NCBI GenBank assembly: GCA_016296185.1
Contig: JAEDJT010000008.1
Coordinates: 1 to 44,395 of the forward strand
Length of the DNA: 44,395 nt
Direction of reading: 5' to 3'
From: Bacilli bacterium
Lineage (GTDB): Bacteria > Bacillota_I > Bacilli_A > RF39 > UBA660
Both the position numbers and the translations under genes were made by a program. Within the stretch, counting starts at the first letter, position 1. Each line of letters begins with the position of its first letter. Of this stretch, positions 17,118-25,035 are shown piece after piece. The notes below the pieces were generated by a model that worked only from the letters and a program-made list of their open reading frames with translations, was not told the DNA's origin and did no database searches.

Positions 17118-17145
17118 AAAAAAGAGTATTAAATACTCTTTTTAT
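17118..17145 (+). terminator. Intrinsic terminator after the interrupted gene
   Basis: AAAGAGTATT / AATACTCTTT stem then TTTATTTT. It is almost identical to the terminator in front of the gene. Confidence 0.8.
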
Positions 17146-17149
17146 TTTG

Positions 17150-17155
17150 TATAAT
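17150..17155 (+). promoter_or_regulatory. -10 element for the DnaQ-like gene
   Basis: TATAAT just after the terminator, 20 bases before the ATG. Confidence 0.5.
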
Positions 17156-17175
17156 AACAAATGAGGTGAAAGAAC

Positions 17176-17631
17176 ATGGACTTATTAAAAACAAAATATA
17201 TCATAGTAGAAATAATACCTACAGCATTAACACCACAAAAAGGAGATATAGTGCAACTATCAGCAATTAAACTAGATGGTATACAATTATTAGATAGATT
17301 TGATTACAGATTAAATGAAGATAAAATATATATTCCTGATTTTATTGAAATGTGTAATTATGATAAAGAATTATTTACATATAAAGAAACATCAAAAGAA
17401 ATAATGGAAGAATTTAAAAAATGGGTAGAAGACTTACCAATACTTATATTAGATAATGCCTATACATTAAATTTCTTAGAAGAATTAGAAAACAATAAAG
17501 AATCAGTATTAAAATATTTAAATAAAGAATATCATGATCAAATTATAGAAGAACTAATACAAGAAAATAATATAGAACCCACTAATTATATAGTTGATAT
17601 CTTATATGAATCATTAATTAAAACATTATAA
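17176..17631 (+). CDS. DnaQ-like exonuclease-fold protein lacking catalytic residues
   Basis: A 151-residue protein whose order of elements follows DEDD (DnaQ-type) exonucleases: YIIVEIIPTALTPQKGDIVQLSAIKLDG parallels the ExoI block, and LDNAYTLNFLEEL parallels the ExoII 'HNAxFDxxFL' block. The ExoI D-x-E is E12-I-I14, no Asp occurs in the ExoII block (positions 96-99), and no ExoIII His-x-x-x-x-Asp is seen near the end. The four metal-binding acids are therefore missing and exonuclease activity is unlikely. The fold may serve as a binding module. Own promoter and AGGTGAAAG site. Fold assignment is inference from pattern. Confidence 0.6.
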   Translation: MDLLKTKYIIVEIIPTALTPQKGDIVQLSAIKLDGIQLLDRFDYRLNEDKIYIPDFIEMCNYDKELFTYKETSKEIMEEFKKWVEDLPILILDNAYTLNFLEELENNKESVLKYLNKEYHDQIIEELIQENNIEPTNYIVDILYESLIKTL

Positions 17632-17639
17632 AAAAAATA

Positions 17640-17648
17640 TGTTATAAT
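17640..17648 (+). promoter_or_regulatory. Extended -10 for the 146-residue gene and serpin
   Basis: TGTTATAAT nine bases after the preceding stop and 25 bases before the next ATG. It probably drives 17674-20035. Confidence 0.55.
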
Positions 17649-17673
17649 AAATATAAGAATAGAGGGACTACAT

Positions 17674-18114
17674 ATGGATAATAATAAAACATTTACTATC
17701 TTAATGATGAATATAATATGTTTTTTATCTAGTGCATCTTGTTTATTATTAGGTGTATTATTAATACCAAAACTAACAACATATTATGTAGTTTTATTAA
17801 TACCTATGTTAATATTATTTCTTATATTAACAGTATCATTAAATATTAAAATAGTATTATCCATAATCGAATTAATTTTTGGTCAAAACGATAATGACGA
17901 AGTTACAGACAAATTAAATAGTTATAGAAGAAATATCAACAATATAGTTGAATACAGTCTTATGATATTATTGGCAATACTATTAGTAATTATAATGATA
18001 TTAGATATCTTATTATGTATAAAGAAAAAGAAATATATATTACTTGGAGTATCGATATTAATATGGCTAGTATTAATCTATAGCTTATTAAAAGTCTTAT
18101 TAAGAAAAGAGTAG
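17674..18114 (+). CDS. Small integral membrane protein (unknown)
   Basis: A 146-residue protein with four likely membrane segments (about 8-28, 36-62, 92-114 and 121-141) and a charged loop (GQNDNDEVTDKLNSYRR) between the second and third. I do not recognise a family. The site is AGAGGGA before the ATG. The serpin gene begins five bases after its stop, so the two are almost certainly co-transcribed and may work together in the membrane. Confidence 0.7.
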   Translation: MDNNKTFTILMMNIICFLSSASCLLLGVLLIPKLTTYYVVLLIPMLILFLILTVSLNIKIVLSIIELIFGQNDNDEVTDKLNSYRRNINNIVEYSLMILLAILLVIIMILDILLCIKKKKYILLGVSILIWLVLIYSLLKVLLRKE

Positions 18115-18119
18115 TATAT

Positions 18120-19604
18120 ATGGCTAAAGAAAGTCTCTCCCGTAAGGGATTAAAGAATAAAAAGAGTCTTATAATTATTATACTTTTATTAATAAATACA
18201 TTAATTATCTTAATGTATTCTTTTTCGTTATCAAAAGAAATATATTATAAAGAATATTATAAAGGAAAATTCATGTCTATTAATGAAGCATCAAATCTAA
18301 TAGATTTAATACCAGATAAAAATGAAAATATATTATTATCACCATATAATTTTTACACATCAATAAATTTAATATATAGTGGTACAGATAATAATAGTTA
18401 TAAACAAATAAGAACTTATACTACATATAATCATATAAACTATAATGATTTAATAACAAATATGACTAATAATAATACAATAAGTAATAAAATAAAAAAC
18501 GAATATTACGAAGAATTAATAAAAGAATTCTATAGCAATAAATATAATGAATTAAATATCGATAAAATAAAAAAACTAAATGAAAAAGAAGAAGAAAACC
18601 TATTATTACTATTACTAAAAATAAATACATCATATGACTCTATAAAAGGATTAAATAATTATGAAAAAGATTATATTAAAGAGTTAAAATTAACTAGTAA
18701 AGATAGAAATAAATCTACATATGATATAAAAGGAATAATAGATAAAGTATTAAATGATTATGAAAGCTATAACTATAACGAAGAAATAATAAATATTAAT
18801 AAATTATATCTGAATTCAAATTTTTACGATATAAAAAATCTTAAAGAAAATTATAAAACATTATCATTATTAAATTTTGATACAGATGAAACAAAAGTAA
18901 CAATAAACAACGAATTAAATAGAATATCAAATAATAATATAAAATATTATATAGATGAACATATTTTAAATGGTAATGATAATATTTATATAAATACATT
19001 AATATTTAATATGGAATGGGATAGTAATATAAATATAAAAAATAATAGTAGTATTGAATTCACATTGCCTGATAAAAACATAAAAATGGTTGAAGCTATG
19101 ACTGAAAATATCTATTCATACTTAGATAATGGATATGCTAAAGGATTTAAAAAGAATTTTAGTAATAACAAATATAGTTTTATAGCAATATTACCTAATG
19201 ATCCAGAAGATTATTCATTAAGTCATTTAAATATAGAAACACTTATTAAATCAGAAAAAACAAACGAACCTATATTAGTTACAATTCCTATATTTAGTTA
19301 TCAATCAGAAATAGATTTAAATAAGCTATATAATAGTATTGGAATTAAAGATATAACAACTAATAAAGCTAATTTTCATAATTTAATGGAAACAAGTTTT
19401 AATCTAGATTACAGTATTCAAAAAAATAGAATAACTATATCTAATAAAGGAACCTATAACACAAATGTTATAAGTCAACAAATTGAATCATTTGCAAGAG
19501 ATGAAAATCAAAAAACACTTATCTTTAATCGTTCGTTTAGTTATATAATAATTAATAATGAAACAAATGAAGTTCTATTAATAGGAAAAGTATATAATCC
19601 ATAA
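18120..19604 (+). CDS. Membrane-anchored serpin-fold protein
   Basis: A 494-residue protein with one N-terminal membrane anchor (about 17-40) and a serpin domain outside. Serpin landmarks include NENILLSPYNFYTSINLIYSG (helix B block), INTLIFNMEWD (strand 3A block), FIAILPND, IPIFSYQSEIDLNKLYNSIGIKD, and the C-terminal FNRSFSYIIINNETNEVLLIGKVYNP. The reactive-loop hinge, normally E-E-G-T-E-A-A-A-A, reads N442-K-G-T-Y-N-T-N-V450: Gly and Thr are kept, but the run of small residues needed for rapid loop insertion is absent. Protease inhibition by the classical mechanism is therefore doubtful. A second helical insertion rich in Asn/Lys lies around 95-200. Serpins are uncommon in such AT-rich Bacilli as far as I know. 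Confidence 0.8.
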   Translation: MAKESLSRKGLKNKKSLIIIILLLINTLIILMYSFSLSKEIYYKEYYKGKFMSINEASNLIDLIPDKNENILLSPYNFYTSINLIYSGTDNNSYKQIRTYTTYNHINYNDLITNMTNNNTISNKIKNEYYEELIKEFYSNKYNELNIDKIKKLNEKEEENLLLLLLKINTSYDSIKGLNNYEKDYIKELKLTSKDRNKSTYDIKGIIDKVLNDYESYNYNEEIININKLYLNSNFYDIKNLKENYKTLSLLNFDTDETKVTINNELNRISNNNIKYYIDEHILNGNDNIYINTLIFNMEWDSNINIKNNSSIEFTLPDKNIKMVEAMTENIYSYLDNGYAKGFKKNFSNNKYSFIAILPNDPEDYSLSHLNIETLIKSEKTNEPILVTIPIFSYQSEIDLNKLYNSIGIKDITTNKANFHNLMETSFNLDYSIQKNRITISNKGTYNTNVISQQIESFARDENQKTLIFNRSFSYIIINNETNEVLLIGKVYNP

Positions 19605-19618
19605 GAAAGAGTGATAAT

Positions 19619-20035
19619 ATGAAAGAAAAAGTACTTGTTAGCGCATGCTTATTAGGAGTTGATTGTAAATATAATGGTGGTAATAATTACGATGAAGAAA
19701 TATTTAAAGAATTAGAAAAATACGAACTTATCCCAGTATGTCCAGAAATATTTGGTGGGTTATCTACACCTCGTAAACCATCTGAAATAGTAGGAGATAA
19801 AGTAATAAATAACGAAGGGCTAGATGTAACAAATAATTTTAAAAGAGGAGCAGAAGAAACATTAGAATTAGCAAAAAAATTAGGTGTTAAAAAAGCTATA
19901 TTAAAAGCAAAAAGTCCATCATGTGGAAATGGAAAAATATATGATGGAACTTTTACAGGTACAATTATAGATGGTGATGGTATTACAACAAAATTACTAA
20001 AAGAAAATGGAATAGAAGTAATAACATTAAAATAA
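19619..20035 (+). CDS. DUF523 family protein
   Basis: A 138-residue protein with the standard DUF523 pattern: VSACLLGVDCKYNGG at the N-terminus, LIPVCPEIFGGLSTPR, a central RGAEETLELAKKLGV and LKAKSPSCGNGKIYDGTFTG. Four conserved cysteines (two N-terminal, one in VCPE, one in PSCG) suggest a metal or cluster site. The function of the family is not established to my knowledge. It begins 14 bases after the serpin stop with an AGTGAT site and is probably in the same transcript. Confidence 0.88.
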   Translation: MKEKVLVSACLLGVDCKYNGGNNYDEEIFKELEKYELIPVCPEIFGGLSTPRKPSEIVGDKVINNEGLDVTNNFKRGAEETLELAKKLGVKKAILKAKSPSCGNGKIYDGTFTGTIIDGDGITTKLLKENGIEVITLK

Positions 20036-20059
20036 CTACTACAATATAAATACTAATTA

Positions 20060-20068
20060 TGATATAAT
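20060..20068 (+). promoter_or_regulatory. Extended -10 for the HEPN-motif gene
   Basis: TGATATAAT, 18 bases before the ATG at 20087. Confidence 0.55.
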
Positions 20069-20086
20069 TTATAATAGGTGAAGAAT

Positions 20087-21655
20087 ATGATAAGGGGAAA
20101 CACATTATTAGAAAATATATCTAAATTGAACACATATGTTATTACAACAAAATCAAATAATTCTCTTAATTTATATTTAGAGAAAATATTAAATAACAAA
20201 TGTACTTCAATAAAATTTATTAATGATTATGATTATGTTACATTAGATTTACTATATACATCATTACAAATAATGAATAGCGAAGAAAAAATAAATGTAA
20301 AAGACTTTAATAAAATAGATAAAAAAGAATTAAAATATTATATAGATAAAACAAAAGGTATTAATTATTTTAAAAACCAAGTATCTTCATTAAAAAATGA
20401 TGAAATATTAACTAATTATATAAGAACTTCACTTGCTCATGGAGCATATACAATTAATACTAATAACACAATAAAATTTAACAATGGTCTTATCGTAGAT
20501 GCAGAATGGCTAGTAGAATTTGCTAACTTCATTGTATCTTCAATTAATAATAACGAAAATGTCTCTAATGATGGAAAAGTATATTCATTAAAATTAGTAG
20601 AAATACCAGAAGAAAAAAATGTTTCTCTAAGAGACTTTATAAAAAATATTAAATTATACGAATATAATGTAAGTAGAAAAGATAACAAAGTACTTACTTA
20701 TCAAAACATAAAATATATAATTGATATTCTATCACCAATAGATTCATATGATTTTAAACAACTAAAAGAAATAAATAGTATATTAGCAAAAGAAAAATAT
20801 ATATTATCAATAAATAAATTAAATACAAACTTTAATACAGAAGTTAAATCTAAAATAGAAATGTTATTAAATGAAAGCGATACAAACTATTATAGATTAG
20901 ATGAATATATTAAAGATGTTCTAAAATGTTCTAATGGTGCATACAGAACAAATAAAAAGAAACTAATAAATACATATGATTTACTAAGATCATTTGCTCA
21001 TGCATATAAAGCTAATTACAAATTAGAAGAATGCCGTAATTTATTTAATTTATCTAGTAAAGAATATGAAATTGAATTTGGTTTAACAATATCTAATTTC
21101 TATTTAAACTATATCTATGATGAAGAAAATTTAAATAAATATTTTAATTACGCATTGTTGAATTTAGAAGACGTAAAACCGACTATCATAGATTATGAAA
21201 CCGATGAATATAAAAATATCTTAAATGAACTATCTAGATTAAATAAAAAAATAGTAGTAGAGAATAGAAAAATAAACAAATACTTAGAAATAAGTAAGAA
21301 TATAAAAAATGATAAAGAACTATTAAAAGAAACTAATACTAAAATTGATGATAGCTGTTTTGAACTAGATTCATTAGTAGAGGAAGTAGATAGATTAAGA
21401 GTAGAATTATCAAATATAAAAGACAATAATAATGGTAAATTTAATAAAAATAAAACTAAAATTAAATATATTAAAGAATCTATTATTAAAGGAACTTATA
21501 AATTTGATAAAGATACAACTATGTTAACATTTGATTGTTATAGCCAAAAAGATTATCATCATACATTCCATTTAGAATTAACTCTAAAAGAATTTAATGA
21601 TTTACTATTATCAAATGAAAATATTAATACTAGAATTAATTTCTATCAATTATAA
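20087..21655 (+). CDS. Uncharacterised protein with an R-x4-H (HEPN-like) motif and coiled coil
   Basis: A 522-residue soluble protein I cannot assign. Residues ~105-140 read NYIRTSLAHGAYTI followed by IKFNNG and VDAEWLVEFANF. Arg113 and His118 form the R-x4-H of HEPN ribonuclease domains, in the typical helix-end context 'xxIRxxxAHG'. A second, shorter R-x3-H (Arg301-His305, LLRSFAHAY) occurs in the middle. Residues ~380-455 are Glu/Lys/Asn-rich and likely coiled coil; the end is beta-rich. HEPN proteins are often RNases in toxin or defence systems, but no partner is evident: it stands alone between its own promoter and a bidirectional terminator. ATG at 20087 follows AGGTGAAGAAT. Confidence 0.6.
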   Translation: MIRGNTLLENISKLNTYVITTKSNNSLNLYLEKILNNKCTSIKFINDYDYVTLDLLYTSLQIMNSEEKINVKDFNKIDKKELKYYIDKTKGINYFKNQVSSLKNDEILTNYIRTSLAHGAYTINTNNTIKFNNGLIVDAEWLVEFANFIVSSINNNENVSNDGKVYSLKLVEIPEEKNVSLRDFIKNIKLYEYNVSRKDNKVLTYQNIKYIIDILSPIDSYDFKQLKEINSILAKEKYILSINKLNTNFNTEVKSKIEMLLNESDTNYYRLDEYIKDVLKCSNGAYRTNKKKLINTYDLLRSFAHAYKANYKLEECRNLFNLSSKEYEIEFGLTISNFYLNYIYDEENLNKYFNYALLNLEDVKPTIIDYETDEYKNILNELSRLNKKIVVENRKINKYLEISKNIKNDKELLKETNTKIDDSCFELDSLVEEVDRLRVELSNIKDNNNGKFNKNKTKIKYIKESIIKGTYKFDKDTTMLTFDCYSQKDYHHTFHLELTLKEFNDLLLSNENINTRINFYQL

Positions 21656-21680
21656 AAGAAGTCTATTTAGACTTCTTTTT
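21654..21680. terminator. Bidirectional terminator between convergent genes
   Basis: AAAAGAAGTCTA / TAGACTTCTTTT, two-base apex, with A run on one side and T run on the other. It serves the HEPN-motif gene and the minus-strand gene, whose TAG stop is inside it. Confidence 0.85.
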
Positions 21681-22607
21681 TCTTTGTATTGTTTTTAAAA
21701 CACCAACAGTAATAAAACCAGTTATAAATCCAATATAGAAAGGTTTTCTATCGTTTTTTATTTCTTTATTTATAGTATCAGATACAGTAACTTCATCTTC
21801 ATCTTCATCTTCATCAGTATCAATTTTTATATAATCAACATCAATTATATCTTCAATATAAAAAGCAACTTTACCTTCATACTCATTAAAACCTAAAATC
21901 ATTTTATCATTATTAAAAGATATACCTTCAATCTCTCCAACAGTTGTATTAGTATGATAACTATTAACAAATTTACCATCTAAGTCATATATTAGAATAG
22001 TATTAGAACCATCTCCACCCATACGTATCCAAGACCAATTACAATAATAAATAAAATCATTATAATATGTCCAACCTTGTCTACCAATCCTTTTAGATAT
22101 ATTCATACCATAAACAAATGGAGTATTATTAACTTTATTAAAATCGTTATCTAATAAATAACCAGTAGAAACCATTCTAACTGCATATTGATCTAATTTA
22201 TCTATATAAGAAATACTTCTAACAGGTAAATCAATATCAACACTCCCCATATAACTAAAATCATCACCATTAAAAGTAGCTAACTTATCAGAACCACCAG
22301 ATATAGCTATATATATAACATTTTCTTTGCTATTATAAGTTACATCATTAGCATGTCCTAAACTACTACCATAAATATCTTTTATTAGTTTATAACTATT
22401 AATATCAAAAACTTTAATATTAGATAAAGAATCATCATCATTGGTTAATATCATAAAAATATATTTATCAGTGCTAGTAAAACCTTGTAATTCAAAACCA
22501 TCTACTTGATCAAACTCAATAACTTTATTAGTTAATTTAATATCTAAAGCTTTTACATTACAAATAAATAAAAACATGAATAATATAAAATAAATAAACT
22601 TCTTCAT
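21663..22607 (-). CDS. Exported beta-propeller-like protein with C-terminal membrane anchor
   Basis: A 314-residue protein with a clear signal peptide (MKKFIYFILFMFLFICNVKA, cleavage near 20). Then come repeated beta units containing dipeptides typical of propeller blades: KVFDINSYKLIKDI, GHANDVTYNSKENVIYIAIS, LIYDLDGKFVNSY and GEIEGISFNNDKMILGFNE. A run of alternating Asp-Glu (encoded by a TCATCT-type microsatellite at about 21791-21816) links to a C-terminal membrane helix and RKKKSK. There is no LPXTG-type motif, so it is anchored by the helix, not by sortase. Function unknown. AGAGGT precedes the start; promoter TATAAT at 22635-22630. Confidence 0.7.
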   Translation of the reverse strand: MKKFIYFILFMFLFICNVKALDIKLTNKVIEFDQVDGFELQGFTSTDKYIFMILTNDDDSLSNIKVFDINSYKLIKDIYGSSLGHANDVTYNSKENVIYIAISGGSDKLATFNGDDFSYMGSVDIDLPVRSISYIDKLDQYAVRMVSTGYLLDNDFNKVNNTPFVYGMNISKRIGRQGWTYYNDFIYYCNWSWIRMGGDGSNTILIYDLDGKFVNSYHTNTTVGEIEGISFNNDKMILGFNEYEGKVAFYIEDIIDVDYIKIDTDEDEDEDEVTVSDTINKEIKNDRKPFYIGFITGFITVGVLKTIQRKKKSK

Positions 22608-22629
22608 ATCATAAACCTCTATATTTCAA

Positions 22630-22635
22630 ATTATA
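22630..22635 (-). promoter_or_regulatory. -10 element for the beta-propeller-like gene
   Basis: TATAAT on the minus strand, 22 bases before the start codon, in the divergent spacer. Confidence 0.45.
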
Positions 22636-22653
22636 CAATATATTATTAATTTA

Positions 22654-22662
22654 TGATATAAT
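22654..22662 (+). promoter_or_regulatory. Extended -10 for the 337-residue protein gene
   Basis: TGATATAAT on the plus strand, 27 bases before the ATG; divergent from the minus-strand -10. Confidence 0.55.
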
Positions 22663-22689
22663 AAATAAAAATAAGAAGGGTATGATAAT

Positions 22690-23703
22690 ATGTCAAAGTT
22701 AAATAAGAAATTATTACAATTTGAAAAAGTTAAAAAAAATCCCATAAAATATATTATACCCATTGTTATAGCTATACTAGTATTAATTACATTAATTTTA
22801 TTATTAATAAATGGTAGAAAAATAACAGATAAAATAGGTATTACAAAAAGTGCTGAAGAAAAAAGAGCACAAGAAATAGAATCTAACTTAGATGATTATA
22901 AAAAATATGATAGAGAATCAGGACTTATAGTATCACAATTTAATGTAGCTTCAGAAGCGTGGGATAATGTAGGTAATGTTGTTATAAAAGGTGTTTCATT
23001 ATCAGCAGATAGCAAAGGATATAAAGTAAAAGTATCATTTAGAGCCATTAATAAAATGACAGATATTGAAATATTAGGAATATATATAGATAATTATGAA
23101 ACAGAAGTGGATAATATAAATCAAATAATACATGCTACAAAAGAAAAAGAACAAGAATTTGAATTTATTATCAAAAAAACTCAACTAGATAAATTAGGCA
23201 TAAACGATTTTGAAAAAATAACATTCTATATGCATAATACATTTGAAAGAGATTATTCAAGTGAAAAAATAACTAATACTTATACATATGCATCAGTATC
23301 AGTTCAACAAGCAAATGGATTTGATAATACAATATCTGATAAAGTAATGTTAGATGAAATAGCAGGAACAAAAATATACTATAATAAAATAACAGAAGAT
23401 AAAGATAATTATTATTTATATTTTATTTTTGAAGATAAATTAAAATCAAATACATATCATATATTCAACATCAATAAATTATTAATAAATGGTAAAATAT
23501 ATGATGCAAAATTAAAATTTACATTGAAACCAGGATCAAGGGATGTTAAATATATAGTTATTCCAAAAAAAGAAGTAGATAAAATTGAAAAAGCTTCCAT
23601 ATCATTTATTGTAAGAAATTATAGTATTGAATCAAATGGAAAAGTAACAGCTACATATTTTACAAATCAAAAAGATTTTTCAACAAAAATAAAAGAAAGT
23701 TAA
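22690..23703 (+). CDS. Uncharacterised membrane-anchored exported protein (337 residues)
   Basis: A short basic N-terminus, one membrane segment (about 19-41), a Lys/Glu-rich helical stretch, then about 260 beta-rich residues that may form two Ig-like or jelly-roll domains (for example NVVIKGVSLSADSKGYKVKVSFRA and TKIYYNKITEDKDNYYLYFIFED). No family recognised. The start follows AGAAGGGTATGATAAT. Its last codons form one arm of the bidirectional terminator shared with the convergent GNAT gene, and the two stop codons overlap. Confidence 0.7.
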   Translation: MSKLNKKLLQFEKVKKNPIKYIIPIVIAILVLITLILLLINGRKITDKIGITKSAEEKRAQEIESNLDDYKKYDRESGLIVSQFNVASEAWDNVGNVVIKGVSLSADSKGYKVKVSFRAINKMTDIEILGIYIDNYETEVDNINQIIHATKEKEQEFEFIIKKTQLDKLGINDFEKITFYMHNTFERDYSSEKITNTYTYASVSVQQANGFDNTISDKVMLDEIAGTKIYYNKITEDKDNYYLYFIFEDKLKSNTYHIFNINKLLINGKIYDAKLKFTLKPGSRDVKYIVIPKKEVDKIEKASISFIVRNYSIESNGKVTATYFTNQKDFSTKIKES

Positions 23704-23718
23704 TTATTAACTTTCTTT
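23692..23718. terminator. Bidirectional terminator made of two coding 3' ends
   Basis: Perfect 12-bp stem AAAGAAAGTTAA / TTAACTTTCTTT with a TTA loop. Both TAA stop codons (23701-23703 plus, 23702-23700 minus) fall in the left arm. Confidence 0.85.
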
Positions 23719-24185
23719 TTATTTAAATCATTATCAAAATTAAAACTATATAAATTGATACTATCTTCAGTTCCATTCATATCAAAACCTAACTTACTTA
23801 ATAAAGAAATACTTCCAATATTATTAGATTTAACATGAGCATTAATAGAATTAACTTTATATTTTTTATTAACTAAATCAAGAACTTGACAACTAAACAT
23901 ATAACCAATACCTTTTTTTCTATATTTAGGATCAATAATAATACTAAAATCATATATTAAACTATCATTATCATCAAATTCGAAATTAACAAGTGATAAA
24001 CCAATTAATTTATCATTATCAAATAAACCAAATGAATATGATGAAAATCTCATTTCTTCTATATCCCAAAATAGAGATTCTTCATCAATTGTATCTAAAA
24101 TCCATGAATGATCATTATCAAAATCTAAAGCTTGCATATAATAGTCATTAAACGCTGGATCAGTATTTAATAATCTAATTTCCAT
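23700..24185 (-). CDS. GNAT-family N-acetyltransferase
   Basis: A 161-residue protein with the GNAT fold: IDPKYRKKGIGYMFSCQVLD is the acetyl-CoA-binding motif (R/Q-x-x-G-x-G/A), preceded by the strand LIYDFSIII and followed by NAHVKSNNIGSISLLSKLGF, a standard motif B. Substrate unknown. Start at 24185 after GGGGTG at correct spacing. Convergent with the 337-residue gene: stop codons overlap and both ends share one hairpin. Confidence 0.87.
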   Translation of the reverse strand: MEIRLLNTDPAFNDYYMQALDFDNDHSWILDTIDEESLFWDIEEMRFSSYSFGLFDNDKLIGLSLVNFEFDDNDSLIYDFSIIIDPKYRKKGIGYMFSCQVLDLVNKKYKVNSINAHVKSNNIGSISLLSKLGFDMNGTEDSINLYSFNFDNDLNKKKVNN

Positions 24186-24209
24186 ATAAACACCCCTAAA
24201 TTGTTTGAT

Positions 24210-24215
24210 ATTATA
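24210..24215 (-). promoter_or_regulatory. -10 element for the GNAT gene
   Basis: TATAAT on the minus strand, 24 bases before the start codon. Confidence 0.4.
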
Positions 24216-24247
24216 TCTAATAAATATATATTAATCAAATTTACTTA

Positions 24248-24256
24248 TGATATAAT
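24248..24256 (+). promoter_or_regulatory. Extended -10 for the zinc-ribbon gene
   Basis: TGATATAAT, 22 bases before the ATG at 24279. Confidence 0.55.
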
Positions 24257-24278
24257 ATTAAAAGAATAGAGGGATTAT

Positions 24279-24989
24279 ATGAAAATATGTAATAGATGTG
24301 GCTCATCACTACAAGATGATGCTGTTTACTGTTCAGTATGTGGTTCACCACAAGATAATAATATAATGATGGAACAACAATTTTCAGAAAGATATCAACC
24401 CATGCCAAATAATAATGAACCCAAAAAGAAAAGTCCATCATCAATATTTGTAGTATTATTACTATTTATTGCTGCAGTTGCTGGATATAAATACTTATTC
24501 GGAAATGATACAGTATTAAATGGAATGAAAGAATCAGAAATAGATGATTATGGATATTATGAAAATAATGAAACAACAATTACAGGTAAAAAAGTAAAAT
24601 ATACAGATTTTAGTTTTACTATTCCAGATTCAGTAGTAGCAAACGTAACATCAGATGGTCTTACATTAAGAAGTGTTGTTAAAGGATATGCTGCAATAAT
24701 TCAAAAGAAAGATGGATTAGTATCTAATGCAGAAAAAAATCAAAAGAACTTTGTACAAGAAATATCAGAAAAAAATATAACAGTAGATAAATTTGAAAAT
24801 AGAAAAATAAATGAAAAAAATTTCCTAGTTATAGAAGCAACAATGCCAGAAAGACAATATTACTTATTAGTAACACAAGCAACTAAAGATTATACTTTTA
24901 TAGTTACAATTATTACTGATTCATCACAACTAAGTGAAAGTGCATTAAATGATGTAGCAACAATAATAACATCAGCAAAACTAAATTGA
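24279..24989 (+). CDS. Zinc-ribbon membrane protein with exported C-terminal domain
   Basis: A 236-residue protein. Residues 1-25 form a zinc ribbon with two CxxC pairs (CNRC and CSVC), then a Gln/Asn/Pro-rich linker, a membrane helix (~52-70) and a ~140-residue extracytoplasmic domain starting KYTDFSFTIPDSVVANV. That domain resembles PsbP/DcrB-like folds. The layout matches the larger protein at 35905, including position of the helix and the start of the outer domain, so they may be distant paralogs. Ends with TGA, evidence for the standard code. The start follows AGAGGGA. Confidence 0.7.
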   Translation: MKICNRCGSSLQDDAVYCSVCGSPQDNNIMMEQQFSERYQPMPNNNEPKKKSPSSIFVVLLLFIAAVAGYKYLFGNDTVLNGMKESEIDDYGYYENNETTITGKKVKYTDFSFTIPDSVVANVTSDGLTLRSVVKGYAAIIQKKDGLVSNAEKNQKNFVQEISEKNITVDKFENRKINEKNFLVIEATMPERQYYLLVTQATKDYTFIVTIITDSSQLSESALNDVATIITSAKLN

Positions 24990-25005
24990 TAAATAAAAAC
25001 TAATA

Positions 25006-25014
25006 TGATATTAT
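25006..25014 (+). promoter_or_regulatory. Extended -10-like element for the cytidine deaminase-like gene
   Basis: TGATATTAT (one change from TGnTATAAT), 21 bases before the ATG. Confidence 0.4.
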
Positions 25015-25035
25015 ACATATCTAGAAGGTGATAGT

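Noticed and set aside
16935..17132. Open +1 frame across the three-TAA region, read as a separate gene or frameshift product
   Set aside because: It has no ribosome site, and its codons mostly end in G (GTG, CTG, CAG, CCG), unlike every gene here. The Gly/Ser frame has the local third-base pattern. A +1 shift remains only as an alternative explanation.
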